Source of the DNA: Alangreenwoodia sp963602445
Lineage (GTDB): Bacteria; Bacillota; Clostridia; Peptostreptococcales; Anaerovoracaceae
Length of the DNA stretch: 12,636 nt
Reading direction: 5' to 3'
Assembly (NCBI GenBank): GCA_963602445.1
Contig: CAVCIY010000096.1
Span: 1 to 12,636 of the forward strand
Part shown: positions 5,982 through 12,590 of the stretch, piece by piece
Position numbering within the stretch: position 1 is the stretch's first letter
Layout: the number at the start of each line of letters is the position of its first letter
Notes under the pieces: model-generated
The model's input: only the letters and a program-made list of their open reading frames with translations
Told to the model about the DNA's origin: nothing
The model's database searches: none
Made by a program: the position numbers and the translations under genes

Positions 5982-6260
5982 ATTGGCAGCTTGCCAATCA
6001 TCGATTCTCCGTCCGACACGCCGAACTTTACAAACCTGCCGGCCTGCGATTCGCAGTCCGACACACCGCACTTCGCTAACCTTCTCATCGGCAGCTCGCC
6101 GTCCGTGGCTCTCCATCCGCAATCCTTCGAGCGTGCACCGAAGCCTCTTTGCAGCTTTCGCCATCAGCTCGCCTTCCACGGTTCTCTGTCCGCAATCCTT
6201 CGAGCGTGCACCAAAGCCTCTCTGCTGCTGTCGCCATCAGCTCACCGTCAGCATCTCTGA
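5982..6260. repeat. Mixed repeat region (45-bp and 73-bp units) between the MoxR and VWA genes
   Basis: GTCCGACAC recurs at 6011 and 6056 (45-base period), and CGCAATCCTTCGAGCGTGCA recurs at 6118 and 6191 (73-base period). A related half-unit (TCATCGGCAGCTCGCCGTCC, near 6084) links both. A hairpin ATTGGCA-GCT-TGCCAAT lies at 5982-5998, upstream of the VWA ribosome site. Minus-strand frames here look protein-like because the same peptide appears twice, but the 73-bp period shifts the frame, so the region is non-coding. Confidence 0.8.
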
Positions 6261-6280
6261 CGTGTTCGGCTTTTTGACAG

Positions 6281-7111
6281 CTATCTGTAGCGGAGTCTTC
6301 CTCTCCTGCGGGATTCAAATGTATCGATATCCTGGTTCTTCTTAAGAAGCGTGCCGATGAAAGGGAAGTTTTGGGTGATCAGATCAGGATCGATGCCGCC
6401 GAGAGTAAGCGCCTGAAGCCAGTCAAGCAGCTCTGACGTGCTCGGCTTTTTCTGAATCTCAGCCATGCCGCGAATCCAATAAAATGCTTCCATAGCCTGC
6501 TGGATAAGCTTCTCATCAAGATTGCTGTAATGAACATCCACTATTTCGCGCATCTTCTGAGCATCCGGAAATTCGATATAATGGAAGATACATCTTCTTA
6601 AAAAGGCGTCCGGCAGCTCCTTCTCGGCATTTGAAGTGATTATGACGATAGGTCTGTGCTTAGCCTTTACAGTTTCCTTAGTCTCATTTATATAAAATTC
6701 CATCTTGTCAAGCTCCCAAAGAAGGTCATTTGGGAATTCCAAATCAGCCTTGTCGATTTCGTCTATGAGAAGAACGACCTGCTTTTCCGACTTGAACGCC
6801 TCACCCATCTTGCCAAGCTTAATATATTTTGAAATGTCGCCAACATTTGCTTCGCCAAACTGTGAATCGTATAATCTCTGAACCGTATCATAAACATAAA
6901 GACCATCCTGAGCCTTAGTTGTTGACTTTATGCTCCAGATAATAAGCTCCATATCAAGCGACTCGGCAATAGCCTCCGCAAGCTTAGTCTTTCCAGTTCC
7001 CGGCTCACCCTTTACCAGAAGCGGTTTTTTGAGCGCCATAGCGACATTAACTGCATTCATCAAATCGTCTGATGCGACATAATCCGAGCTTCCCTTAAAT
7101 CCATTTAACAT
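6281..7111 (-). CDS. MoxR-family AAA+ ATPase
   Basis: 276 residues, normal for the subfamily. Walker A is GEPGTGKT (35-42), Walker B VVLLIDE (112-118), sensor 1 N161 in IITSN, and the arginine finger pair LRRC (171-174); DAFLRRCIFHYIEFPD is a strong MoxR signature. SIKSTTKAQDGLYVYD (60-75) and KKPSTSELLDWLQAL (221-235) are typical of the branch paired with CoxE-like VWA proteins. It likely forms a hexameric ring that uses ATP to remodel a client through its VWA partner. The start has AGGAGG (7128-7123) 11 bases upstream. The last ten residues are Arg-rich (SRRRGRLRYR) and unlike the family end, and the stop lies at the edge of the repeat region, so the tail may have been replaced by repeat-derived sequence. 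A promoter candidate at 7560-7589 implies a long leader through the 22-bp array. Confidence 0.92.
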   Translation of the reverse strand: MLNGFKGSSDYVASDDLMNAVNVAMALKKPLLVKGEPGTGKTKLAEAIAESLDMELIIWSIKSTTKAQDGLYVYDTVQRLYDSQFGEANVGDISKYIKLGKMGEAFKSEKQVVLLIDEIDKADLEFPNDLLWELDKMEFYINETKETVKAKHRPIVIITSNAEKELPDAFLRRCIFHYIEFPDAQKMREIVDVHYSNLDEKLIQQAMEAFYWIRGMAEIQKKPSTSELLDWLQALTLGGIDPDLITQNFPFIGTLLKKNQDIDTFESRRRGRLRYR

Positions 7112-7151
7112 GTACTTACTTTCCTCCTGAAAAATTTTGCGTCTATTAATT

Positions 7152-7420
7152 TATGCACAACCGCAAGTACTTACACACAACCGCAAGCGCCTGCGCGCAC
7201 GAGTACGGGCGCCTTCGCACACAACCGCAAGCGCCTGCGCACACGAGTACGGGCGCCTTCGCACACAACCGCAAGCGCCTGCGCGCACGAGTACGGGCGC
7301 CTTCGCACACAACTGCGAGCACCTACGCACACAACCGCGAGCTTCTACACACGCAACCGCGAGCGCCTTCGCACACAACCGCGAGCAACCGCAAATTCTC
7401 ACGTGCACAGCCGCAGGCAC
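7152..7420. repeat. 22-bp / 44-bp higher-order tandem repeat upstream of the MoxR gene
   Basis: CACACAACCGC begins at 7174, 7218, 7262 and 7306 (exact 44-base period), then continues at 7328, 7350 and 7372 (22-base period). The 44-bp unit is therefore two diverged 22-bp halves: one like CACACAACCGCRAGCGCCT, one containing GCACGAGTACGGGCGCC. About 12 half-units fit into 7152-7420. No frame has a ribosome site. Two helical turns per unit would put every copy on the same DNA face. Confidence 0.9.
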
Positions 7421-7640
7421 CTGTGCGCATTACTTTATACACTTATATATACACTTGTATGCGCATTTGTACGCACATTAAATTTATATATACTCATCCT
7501 CATGTTTTGCCGCACATCCGCGCACTCAACTCTGCACGCGCGGCCAAACACACACCTTTATTATATAATGCAGACGCATGTTTTGTCATTAATTTTCTGA
7601 AACAGACATAAAGTAATATTTAAGCGCCGTACCTAAAATT
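7421..7640. other. AT-rich stretch without a gene
   Basis: Past the repeat array the sequence becomes AT-rich, with runs such as ACTTATATATACACTTG and degenerate TGCGCA/TACGCAC motifs. I see no gene. The only supportable element is the minus-strand promoter candidate at 7560-7589. Confidence 0.6.
7560..7589 (-). promoter_or_regulatory. Promoter candidate for the MoxR-VWA genes
   Basis: On the minus strand ATGACA (7589-7584), 18 bases, then TATAAT (7565-7560). The -10 is perfect and the -35 matches five of six bases. Transcripts would start near 7553 and reach the MoxR start codon at 7111 after about 440 nt, so the whole 22-bp array would lie in the 5' leader. Confidence 0.5.
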
Positions 7641-7679
7641 TGTGAAATCGAAAAATTTCGAAAAATTAAAAAAAGGGTA

Positions 7680-7708
7680 TTGTCAAAGTCCGAAAGATAT
7701 TGTAATAT
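7680..7708 (+). promoter_or_regulatory. Upstream promoter candidate for the tRNA operon
   Basis: TTGTCA (7680-7685), 17 bases, TAATAT (7703-7708). A 9-bp inverted repeat (CTCTGAAAA 7730-7738 / TTTTCAGAG 7756-7764) lies between this and the second promoter. The motif GAAAGATATTG occurs in both promoter regions (7692 and 7776), suggesting a duplicated promoter. Confidence 0.5.
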
Positions 7709-7783
7709 AAACGAGTACTCACGAAAAAACTCTGAAAAAACAGATTTTATACAGCTTTTCAGAGGTGAGATAGCAGAAAGATA

Positions 7784-7812
7784 TTGACATTTCAAATTGA
7801 TTATGTTATATT
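7784..7812 (+). promoter_or_regulatory. Main promoter of the tRNA operon
   Basis: TTGACA (7784-7789), 17 bases, TATATT (7807-7812), 34 bases before the first tRNA. This is near consensus and fits a strongly expressed stable-RNA operon. Confidence 0.8.
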
Positions 7813-7846
7813 CTTAAGCGATGCGTTAAGTGATTGCCACTTATAT

Positions 7847-7923
7847 GGCGGGATAGCTCAGCTGGCTAGAGCGTCCGGTTCATACCCGGAAGGTCGTAGG
7901 TTCGATCCCTATTCCCGCTACCA
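7847..7923 (+). tRNA. tRNA-Met (CAT)
   Basis: Full cloverleaf with encoded CCA. Acceptor GGCGGGA pairs with TCCCGCT (G-U at the end pair); anticodon loop TTCATAC on a CCGG stem; T loop TTCGATC. The paired end and normal D arm point to elongator Met, not initiator; a tRNA-Ile with lysidine-modified CAT cannot be excluded by anticodon alone. Confidence 0.92.
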
Positions 7924-7928
7924 ATTGT

Positions 7929-8004
7929 GGGCGTATAGCTCAGCTGGGAGAGCGTCTGCCTTACAAGCAGGATGTCATAGGTTCGAGCCCTATTACGCCC
8001 ACCA
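7929..8004 (+). tRNA. tRNA-Val (TAC)
   Basis: Acceptor GGGCGTA/TACGCCC is fully paired, discriminator A, CCA encoded. Anticodon loop CTTACAA on stem TCTGC/GCAGG, anticodon TAC. Starts 5 bases after tRNA-Met. Confidence 0.95.
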
Positions 8005-8051
8005 CTTTATTTTGTCGCTTAGACAGGATATGGTATTCACTTTAACTTTGC

Positions 8052-8128
8052 GGTCCGGTAGTTCAGTTGGTTAGAATGCCAGCCTGTCACGCTGGAGGTC
8101 GACGGTTCGAGCCCGTTCCGGATCGCCA
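8052..8128 (+). tRNA. tRNA-Asp (GTC)
   Basis: Acceptor GGTCCGG/CCGGATC, discriminator G, CCA encoded. Anticodon loop CTGTCAC, anticodon GTC, T arm GACGG-TTCGAGC-CCGTT. Typical bacterial tRNA-Asp with TTAGAATGCC in the D arm/anticodon stem region. Confidence 0.96.
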
Positions 8129-8136
8129 TTTTTTAT

Positions 8137-8213
8137 GGTGGGTGTCGTCAAGTGGTTAAGACCCAGGGTTGTGGCTCCTGTATACGTGAGTTCGAATCTC
8201 ACCATCCACCCCA
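8137..8213 (+). tRNA. tRNA-His (GTG)
   Basis: Acceptor GTGGGTG/CATCCAC plus the extra G(-1) at 8137 facing C73, the hallmark of tRNA-His. Anticodon loop TTGTGGC, anticodon GTG. CCA encoded. Confidence 0.96.
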
Positions 8214-8225
8214 CTTTTTACTTAT

Positions 8226-8300
8226 AGGGGTATCGCCAAGCGGTAAGGCAACGGATTCTGATTCCGTCATGCGAAGGTTCGAATCCTTCTACCCCCGCCA
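8226..8300 (+). tRNA. tRNA-Gln (CTG)
   Basis: Anticodon stem ACGGA/TCCGT with loop TTCTGAT gives anticodon CTG, so Gln for CAG codons. Body GGGGTATCGCCAAGCGGTAA and discriminator G are typical of bacterial tRNA-Gln. The first acceptor position is A1 facing C72, an unpaired end; tRNA-Gln normally has a weak U1-A72. The TTG isoacceptor is not in this window. Confidence 0.93.
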
Positions 8301-8303
8301 GTT

Positions 8304-8336
8304 AGATGATTTCCCGATTCTTTCGGGAAATCATCT
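8304..8336. other. Perfect 14-bp hairpin between tRNA-Gln and tRNA-Cys
   Basis: AGATGATTTCCCGA (8304-8317) and TCGGGAAATCATCT (8323-8336) are perfectly complementary around the loop TTCTT. It is not followed by a U-tract (ATTTCAC), so it is unlikely to be a normal terminator. It may be an RNA-processing site in the tRNA precursor or a partial attenuator. Confidence 0.75.
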
Positions 8337-8352
8337 ATTTCACAAAACATAT

Positions 8353-8427
<75 letters not shown>

Positions 8428-8433
8428 AGTTTA

Positions 8434-8464
8434 AACCTCGTATTTTTATACGAGGTTTTTTTAG
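8434..8464 (+). terminator. Terminator of the tRNA operon
   Basis: AACCTCGTAT and ATACGAGGTT form a 10-bp stem with a TTTT loop, followed by seven T residues. It lies 6 bases after the tRNA-Cys CCA. Confidence 0.95.
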
Positions 8465-8495
8465 TTTATACGATTTTTTGTGTGCAAAACTCTTT

Positions 8496-8610
8496 GCGCG
8501 CCTACGTGGGGCTCTGATCGTCGGTTCCGGGCGGTCTTGGTGTCTTGAAGTTCTTCACGCGCCTGTGCGGCCTTCTGATCGTCGGTTCCGGGCGGTTCTT
8601 GGGCGGTCTT
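8496..8610. repeat. 61-bp tandem repeat, two copies
   Basis: GCGCCT...TCTGATCGTCGGTTCCGGGC recurs with a 61-base shift (TCTGATCG at 8513 and 8574). A short GGGCGGTCTTGGT motif is repeated at the end. It is GC-rich and sits between two terminators (8434-8464 and 8671-8700), so it should be little transcribed. No gene seen in 8465-8670. Confidence 0.8.
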
Positions 8611-8670
8611 GGTACGTTGACCCTGACGCAATGTCTATGGCTCAGCACAGAGTCTCCGGCGCGGGAAAAT

Positions 8671-8700
8671 AAAAAACGCAGGCCGTGCGGCCTGCGTTTT
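8671..8700 (-). terminator. Terminator of the OFA transporter genes
   Basis: AAAACGCAGGCCG and CGGCCTGCGTTTT form a 13-bp stem with a two-base inner gap (TG) at the top. The minus strand ends in TTTTTTATTTT, a strong U-tract, so it serves the leftward transporter genes; it can also act rightward more weakly. Bases 8701-8818 hold nothing else I can support. Confidence 0.88.
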
Positions 8701-8818
8701 CTGGTCATAGTGCATTATAATATTTTACTTACTTTTAACAAATCAATTATTTTATCTTTCAGTCTCTCCGCCAATATATGCACTTTGATGCGCATACATT
8801 TTTACCGGATCAGATTGA

Positions 8819-10021
8819 TTATTTTTCTTTTGACATAGCTCTATAAACGAATGTCAGAATGATGCCGAGTACGGCAAGAGCAAGAGCAACCAGAATCGGT
8901 GGCTGATAGCTACCTGTAGCCGCATACATCTTAGTCATGATCATAGGACCTATTATTCCGGCAAGCGAGAAGCCGATAAACATGATACCGTAATTCACGC
9001 CTGAGTTCTTCACGCCAAATTGATTTGATGTGAATCCCGGATATACTCCCATATAAGCACCGAAGCAGAATCCTACGAAGCATATGCCTATTACGAACAT
9101 TACTACGGCAGATTTGCCGAGTGCGAAATAGACAAGTCCGAGTCCGATAACTGCCATGCAAAGTGCAAGTGTAAGTGTATTTACGCTGCCCAGCTTGTCT
9201 GAGAGGACACCGCAAAGTACACGGCCAAGTGCGTTGCATAATGCAAGTACAGATACGACAGTAGCGGCAGCACCGATACCGATGCTTGTAGCTATTGCGC
9301 TGCACTGTGAAATCATCATGAGGCCAAGGAATGCGCCGCATACGATCATTATGAACATTACATAGAAAATAGGGTCTGCGAGCATCTGCTTCCAAGTCTT
9401 GTCTTCAACCTTCTTTGTACCTGCAGCAGGAGCCGGCGGAACCCATCCCTCAGGAGTATATCCTTCAGGACATCTTGTAACAAGGAAGGCGCCTACACAG
9501 ATAACTATAAGATAAACAATTCCTAATACTTTAAATGTAGACATTACTCCCATGCCGTCAACCATTGCCTTTGCAACAGGTGCGAGAATAACTGAACCAA
9601 GACCGTATGTAGCAGTCGTAAGCCCGCCTGCCATACCCTTCTTGTCAGGGAAGAATTTTACTGTATTCCCGATCGTACAGCTGTAAACAAGACCCATACC
9701 CAGTCCCAATACAACGCCGTAGAAAATAATCAGGAATGTAAGGTTTGGAGAAAAGCCCGCTATTAAGGCTCCGCCGCCAAACATGATACCGCCAACGAAG
9801 ATTACCCACTTAGGACCCAAGGCGTCATTGATTCTTCCGCCCAGGATAACAGTGATGAAACCTACCGCATTACATACTGAAAATGCCAGCGCGGCACTTT
9901 CAACTTTAAGAGCTTCGGCCCACGGGCCGGCAAATACGGACCAGGCGTAACCTGTACCGATAATAATATTAATGATACAGGAAACGACCAAGGTCACCCA
10001 TCTTTTTTTACCATAATCCAT
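8819..10021 (-). CDS. MFS transporter, OFA (oxalate/formate antiporter) family, second of a tandem pair
   Basis: 400 residues with 12 predicted membrane segments. OFA-family MFS proteins move small carboxylates (oxalate, formate, pyruvate, lactate) across the inner membrane. The start MDYGKKRW with GTGYAWSVFAGP (21-32) in TM1, the MFS motif GRINDALGPKWVIFVGG between TM2 and TM3, KFFPDKKGMAGGLTTATYGLG in TM5 region (positions about 122-142) and the repeat-half motif GRVLCGVLSDKLG are family hallmarks. The central linker EGWVPPAP...KTWKQMLADPIFY is also typical. ATG 10021 is chosen over an in-frame ATG at 10078 because GGAGG (10035-10031) lies 9 bases upstream and the paralogue begins identically. 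It lies 114 bases downstream of the paralogue with no strong terminator between, so they may be one operon. The substrate cannot be fixed from sequence. Confidence 0.9.
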   Translation of the reverse strand: MDYGKKRWVTLVVSCIINIIIGTGYAWSVFAGPWAEALKVESAALAFSVCNAVGFITVILGGRINDALGPKWVIFVGGIMFGGGALIAGFSPNLTFLIIFYGVVLGLGMGLVYSCTIGNTVKFFPDKKGMAGGLTTATYGLGSVILAPVAKAMVDGMGVMSTFKVLGIVYLIVICVGAFLVTRCPEGYTPEGWVPPAPAAGTKKVEDKTWKQMLADPIFYVMFIMIVCGAFLGLMMISQCSAIATSIGIGAAATVVSVLALCNALGRVLCGVLSDKLGSVNTLTLALCMAVIGLGLVYFALGKSAVVMFVIGICFVGFCFGAYMGVYPGFTSNQFGVKNSGVNYGIMFIGFSLAGIIGPMIMTKMYAATGSYQPPILVALALAVLGIILTFVYRAMSKEK

Positions 10022-10135
10022 ACAAAAATACCTCCAAAAAACAATAATGCACTTTCTTATAAGAATTGACCTACTCACTCATTCATTTATTATTTTTTGT
10101 TAATGACCTTAAACACTTTCGTGCTTGATATTTGA
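10022..10135 (-). other. Spacer between the two OFA genes
   Basis: AT-rich spacer. It contains a perfect 12-bp palindrome TTCTTATAAGAA (10054-10065) and, near the first gene's stop, a small CAC-GAAA-GTG tetraloop hairpin without a U-tract. There is no convincing terminator or -35/-10 pair. The palindrome could be an operator or overlap a weak -10 (TATAAG). Confidence 0.5.
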
Positions 10136-11377
10136 CTAGTTCTTAGCCTTTGTCATTGCTCTGTATACGAATGACATTACGATGCCTACTGCAGCGAGGA
10201 TGATCGCTACGATGTAAGCTGTGTGATACGGAGCTTCATATGCGAGCAAGAGCTTCGGTCCGATAATTCCTGCAAGTGAGAAACCAACGAACATAATGCC
10301 GTAGTTTACGCCGTTGTTTGCTGCGCCAAACTGAGATGCACAGAAACCAGGGTAAACGCCCATGAATGCGCCAAATGCGAGACCGATGCAAGCAACACCT
10401 ACTCTGAACAGTGCAATCTGATCTGCGCCTGTGTTGAGTAATAAAATAAATCCGATAATGCCTACGAAAAGCATAATGCAGATTGTGTTGATCTTGCCGA
10501 TCTTGTCTGATAACCAGCCGCAGCCTACACGACCGAGAGCATTGAATAATGCAAGAAGTGTAACTGTCGTAGCAGCTATCGAAACTGCCGCATCATCTGT
10601 AGCTCCGCCTAATACAACTGCCGTAACTACACCCTTACAGTTAGAGATCAGCATGAGACCCATGCATGCGCCACACATCATCATGATCATCATAACCCAG
10701 AAAATAGGGTCTGCAAGCATCTGCTTCCAGTTCTTGCTTTCAGGTGCCTTAGCGCCGATTGCAGGAGCAGGCGGATTCCATCCCTCAGGCTTGTAACCTG
10801 CAGGAGCCTTTGTGATCAGGAAAGCGCCGACGCAGATAATTACCATGTAGATGATACCGAGAACCTTGAAAGTATTGAGAACTGTATCTTCGTTTACGAT
10901 GCTCTTGATAATGAGCGGAAGAATAACTGAACCGAGACCGTAAGTCGCAGTTGTAAGGCCGCCTACCAGACCTGCCTTGTCAGGGAAGAACTTGATTGAG
11001 TTGCCGATTGTGCAGCCGTAAACAAGTCCCATACCGAGACCCATGATAACGCCGTATCCGATGACTACCATCATAGGAGATGTAGCGAAGCCACCGATGA
11101 GTACGCCGCCGCCAAAGAGGAGACCACCGACAAATACCGACCACTTAGGTCCGATAGTGTCGTTGATATAACCGCCTGCGATCATAGGGATAGGTCCGAT
11201 AGAATTTGCCAGAGTGAACGCCCATGTGAGCGTTGCCATTGCATTTGTGAAGCCGAGAGCTTCAAAATGTGTGTTGAGCGGGCCTACGAACATTGACCAT
11301 GCGTAACCCGTTCCGATGAAGATATTAATAACACAAGAGATGATTAATACAATCCATCTTTTTTTACCGTAATCCAT
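10136..11377 (-). CDS. MFS transporter, OFA (oxalate/formate antiporter) family, first of a tandem pair
   Basis: 413 residues with 12 predicted membrane segments. It is plainly a paralogue of the downstream gene: MDYGKKRWIVLIISCVIN, GTGYAWSMFVGP, GPKWSVFVGGLLFGGG, IKFFPDKAGLVGGLTTATYG, NWKQMLADPIFWVM and NNGVNYGIMFVGFSLAGIIG all align. It is longer because of about a dozen residues before TM8 (VLGGATDDAAVS), absent from the other copy. The role is probably carboxylate uptake or exchange. ATG 11377 is chosen over an in-frame ATG at 11491 because AAAGGA lies upstream at correct spacing and it gives the same N-terminus as the paralogue. It is the first gene of the leftward pair and diverges from the HxlR regulator across a long intergenic region. 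A hairpin GCCGA/TCGGC (11412-11427) lies in its leader. Confidence 0.9.
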   Translation of the reverse strand: MDYGKKRWIVLIISCVINIFIGTGYAWSMFVGPLNTHFEALGFTNAMATLTWAFTLANSIGPIPMIAGGYINDTIGPKWSVFVGGLLFGGGVLIGGFATSPMMVVIGYGVIMGLGMGLVYGCTIGNSIKFFPDKAGLVGGLTTATYGLGSVILPLIIKSIVNEDTVLNTFKVLGIIYMVIICVGAFLITKAPAGYKPEGWNPPAPAIGAKAPESKNWKQMLADPIFWVMMIMMMCGACMGLMLISNCKGVVTAVVLGGATDDAAVSIAATTVTLLALFNALGRVGCGWLSDKIGKINTICIMLFVGIIGFILLLNTGADQIALFRVGVACIGLAFGAFMGVYPGFCASQFGAANNGVNYGIMFVGFSLAGIIGPKLLLAYEAPYHTAYIVAIILAAVGIVMSFVYRAMTKAKN

Positions 11378-11612
11378 TACATATTTCCTTTCTGTAAATA
11401 TGCAGGAGGACGCCGATTCTTGTCGGCATCCCTGTGCATACTGCCTGGTAACACAGCAGAATGCACACAGATATCTGACGCCGCAGGTCAAAACGACGAG
11501 AGATACAGCCAGCTAAAAATGTGATTTTAATGCACTACATCTTAGCTCTTAACATATGGCGCAGAATCGTATTATTCGGCAAAAATATATCCTGCTTGCA
11601 CACAATAAATCT

Positions 11613-11640
11613 TTGATGAAAAGCGATTCTGTAGTATAAT
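11613..11640 (+). promoter_or_regulatory. Rightward promoter candidate in the divergent region
   Basis: TTGATG (11613-11618), a 16-base spacer, then a perfect TATAAT (11635-11640). It points toward the HxlR gene but lies about 470 bases upstream of it. The predicted start point falls at an ATG (11648). Confidence 0.45.
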
Positions 11641-11879
11641 TATCTGTATGCCCGGTTTGCGCTGCTCACTCACAACACAGCGCCGACCATGCACACAATG
11701 CGATAACCCAAGTGCCATCTATGCCTGCAAAGAAAAAATACTTTGTTGGCTAACTAAATAATAAAACCTTTGTTGGAAAATATCAACTATTTTTTAACAA
11801 ATAGATGGTTACCTCAAAGTAACTGCCCTAATTATTTTTAGACATATTATTGTTGTGCACGTCTTATGTGTGCGATATT

Positions 11880-11898
11880 ATCCGAAATATTTTCGGAT
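11880..11898. promoter_or_regulatory. Palindromic operator candidate
   Basis: ATCCGAAA-TAT-TTTCGGAT is a perfect 8-bp inverted repeat; extending outward adds two more bases with one mismatch. HxlR-type regulators bind such dyads near divergent promoters. A TTTTTT run seven bases later (11905-11910) leaves open a weak terminator reading instead. Confidence 0.45.
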
Positions 11899-12111
11899 TA
11901 CGGTGTTTTTTGATGGCTGCTCAAAATTATTTTTTGTGTTTTTCGTTTAACAGACAAATTATGTTTGCCTACACATTGTGTAATTTATTCGGTTTCCGCA
12001 TCTAGGGTCGTGATTGTATTCTACATTCGCATCCTTGAATACATCCTATTCAATAATCGCATTTACATGCATTGCATTATTCGATATTTGCAATATGTAA
12101 GGAGGGGCATC

Positions 12112-12588
12112 ATGGCAGCTACTCAACTCACATATTTCCCATATGGTCATTTTTTCAGGATGATAGGCGGCAAATGGAAGCCTTATATTCTGGTTGCCAT
12201 AGATTTTGACGGGAGCATACGCTTCAATGCGCTTCTGAAATTTTGGGGGCAGATTTCAAGCAAGGTCCTCGCTCAAAATCTAAGAGAGCTTGAGGAGGAT
12301 AAGCTTATTTGCCGAGTTACCGTTTCTGAGAGCGACGAGCCCGGGGCGAGGACTCATACCGAATATCGCCTTGCCGAGTCCGGCATAAAGATCATGCCCG
12401 TGATCAAGGAAATCTATAAGTTTTCCATTGACGACATGATTGACAAGGACATCAGGATAGACTCGAGGGCTTTTGACTACTACAATCCTGCAAATACAAA
12501 GAAAAAGCTGCCTCCGCATGTCGAAGCGAAGAAAACATCAGCCAGTGCGAGAGACGGCAGGCAGGACGGTAAGCAAGGCGATAAGTAG
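12112..12588 (+). CDS. HxlR-type winged-helix transcriptional regulator
   Basis: 158 residues. The HxlR winged helix spans about 15-105: MIGGKWKPYILVAI (17-30), RFNALLKFWGQISSKVLAQNL (37-57, recognition helix region), REL-EED and the wing ending in TEYRLAESG (83-91). These regulators act as dimers on DNA dyads, usually controlling the neighbouring divergent gene; here that would be the OFA transporters, which is inference. Many HxlR members sense oxidants through an N-terminal Cys; this one has none there (YFPYGHFF), and its only Cys is C67 inside the domain. The C-terminal 30 residues are basic and low-complexity, running into the 13-bp repeat after the stop. ATG 12112 is supported by AAGGAGG 6 bases upstream; a longer open frame from 11965 has no ribosome site. 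Confidence 0.9.
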   Translation: MAATQLTYFPYGHFFRMIGGKWKPYILVAIDFDGSIRFNALLKFWGQISSKVLAQNLRELEEDKLICRVTVSESDEPGARTHTEYRLAESGIKIMPVIKEIYKFSIDDMIDKDIRIDSRAFDYYNPANTKKKLPPHVEAKKTSASARDGRQDGKQGDK

Positions 12589-12590
12589 AG

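Larger units (their letters stand above)
11378..12111. other. 734-bp divergent intergenic region between OFA genes and the HxlR regulator
   Basis: No convincing annotated gene. Elements seen: a rightward promoter candidate TTGATG (11613-11618), 16 bases, TATAAT (11635-11640); a 37-codon frame starting right at its predicted start point; CTTTGTTGG twice, 27 bp apart (11741, 11768); an imperfect inverted repeat around CTATTT/AAATAG near 11790-11806; a strong palindrome at 11880-11898; and an inverted repeat TTGAAT/ATTCAA at 12035-12053. No leftward consensus promoter for the OFA gene was found. Codons upstream of 12112 are open but carry no ribosome site. Confidence 0.55.

Noticed and set aside
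5961..6318. Minus-strand frames with a repeated CTLEGLR peptide between the MoxR and VWA genes.
   Set aside because: The DNA period is 73 bp, so copies are in different frames; no ribosome sites; pattern is that of a non-coding repeat.
7152..7420. CRISPR array.
   Set aside because: The 22-bp units are contiguous with no unique spacers, and no cas genes are present.
7137..7611. Several repeat-rich frames on both strands over the 22-bp array.
   Set aside because: Open frames arise because a 22/44-bp repeat lacks stop codons; compositions are extreme (His/Arg/Ala or Cys/Arg), with no ribosome sites or known domain.
8931..9395. A 154-codon frame within the second OFA gene.
   Set aside because: It is a shadow of the real gene in another frame, full of Arg, His and Cys, with no ribosome site.
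11880..11910. Rho-independent terminator at the dyad.
   Set aside because: The stem is short and AT-rich and the T-run starts seven bases after it; an operator dyad is the better reading, though not proven.
11965..12111. A 49-residue upstream extension of the HxlR regulator.
   Set aside because: No ribosome site, hydrophobic non-family sequence, and a strong AAGGAGG directly before the internal ATG at 12112.
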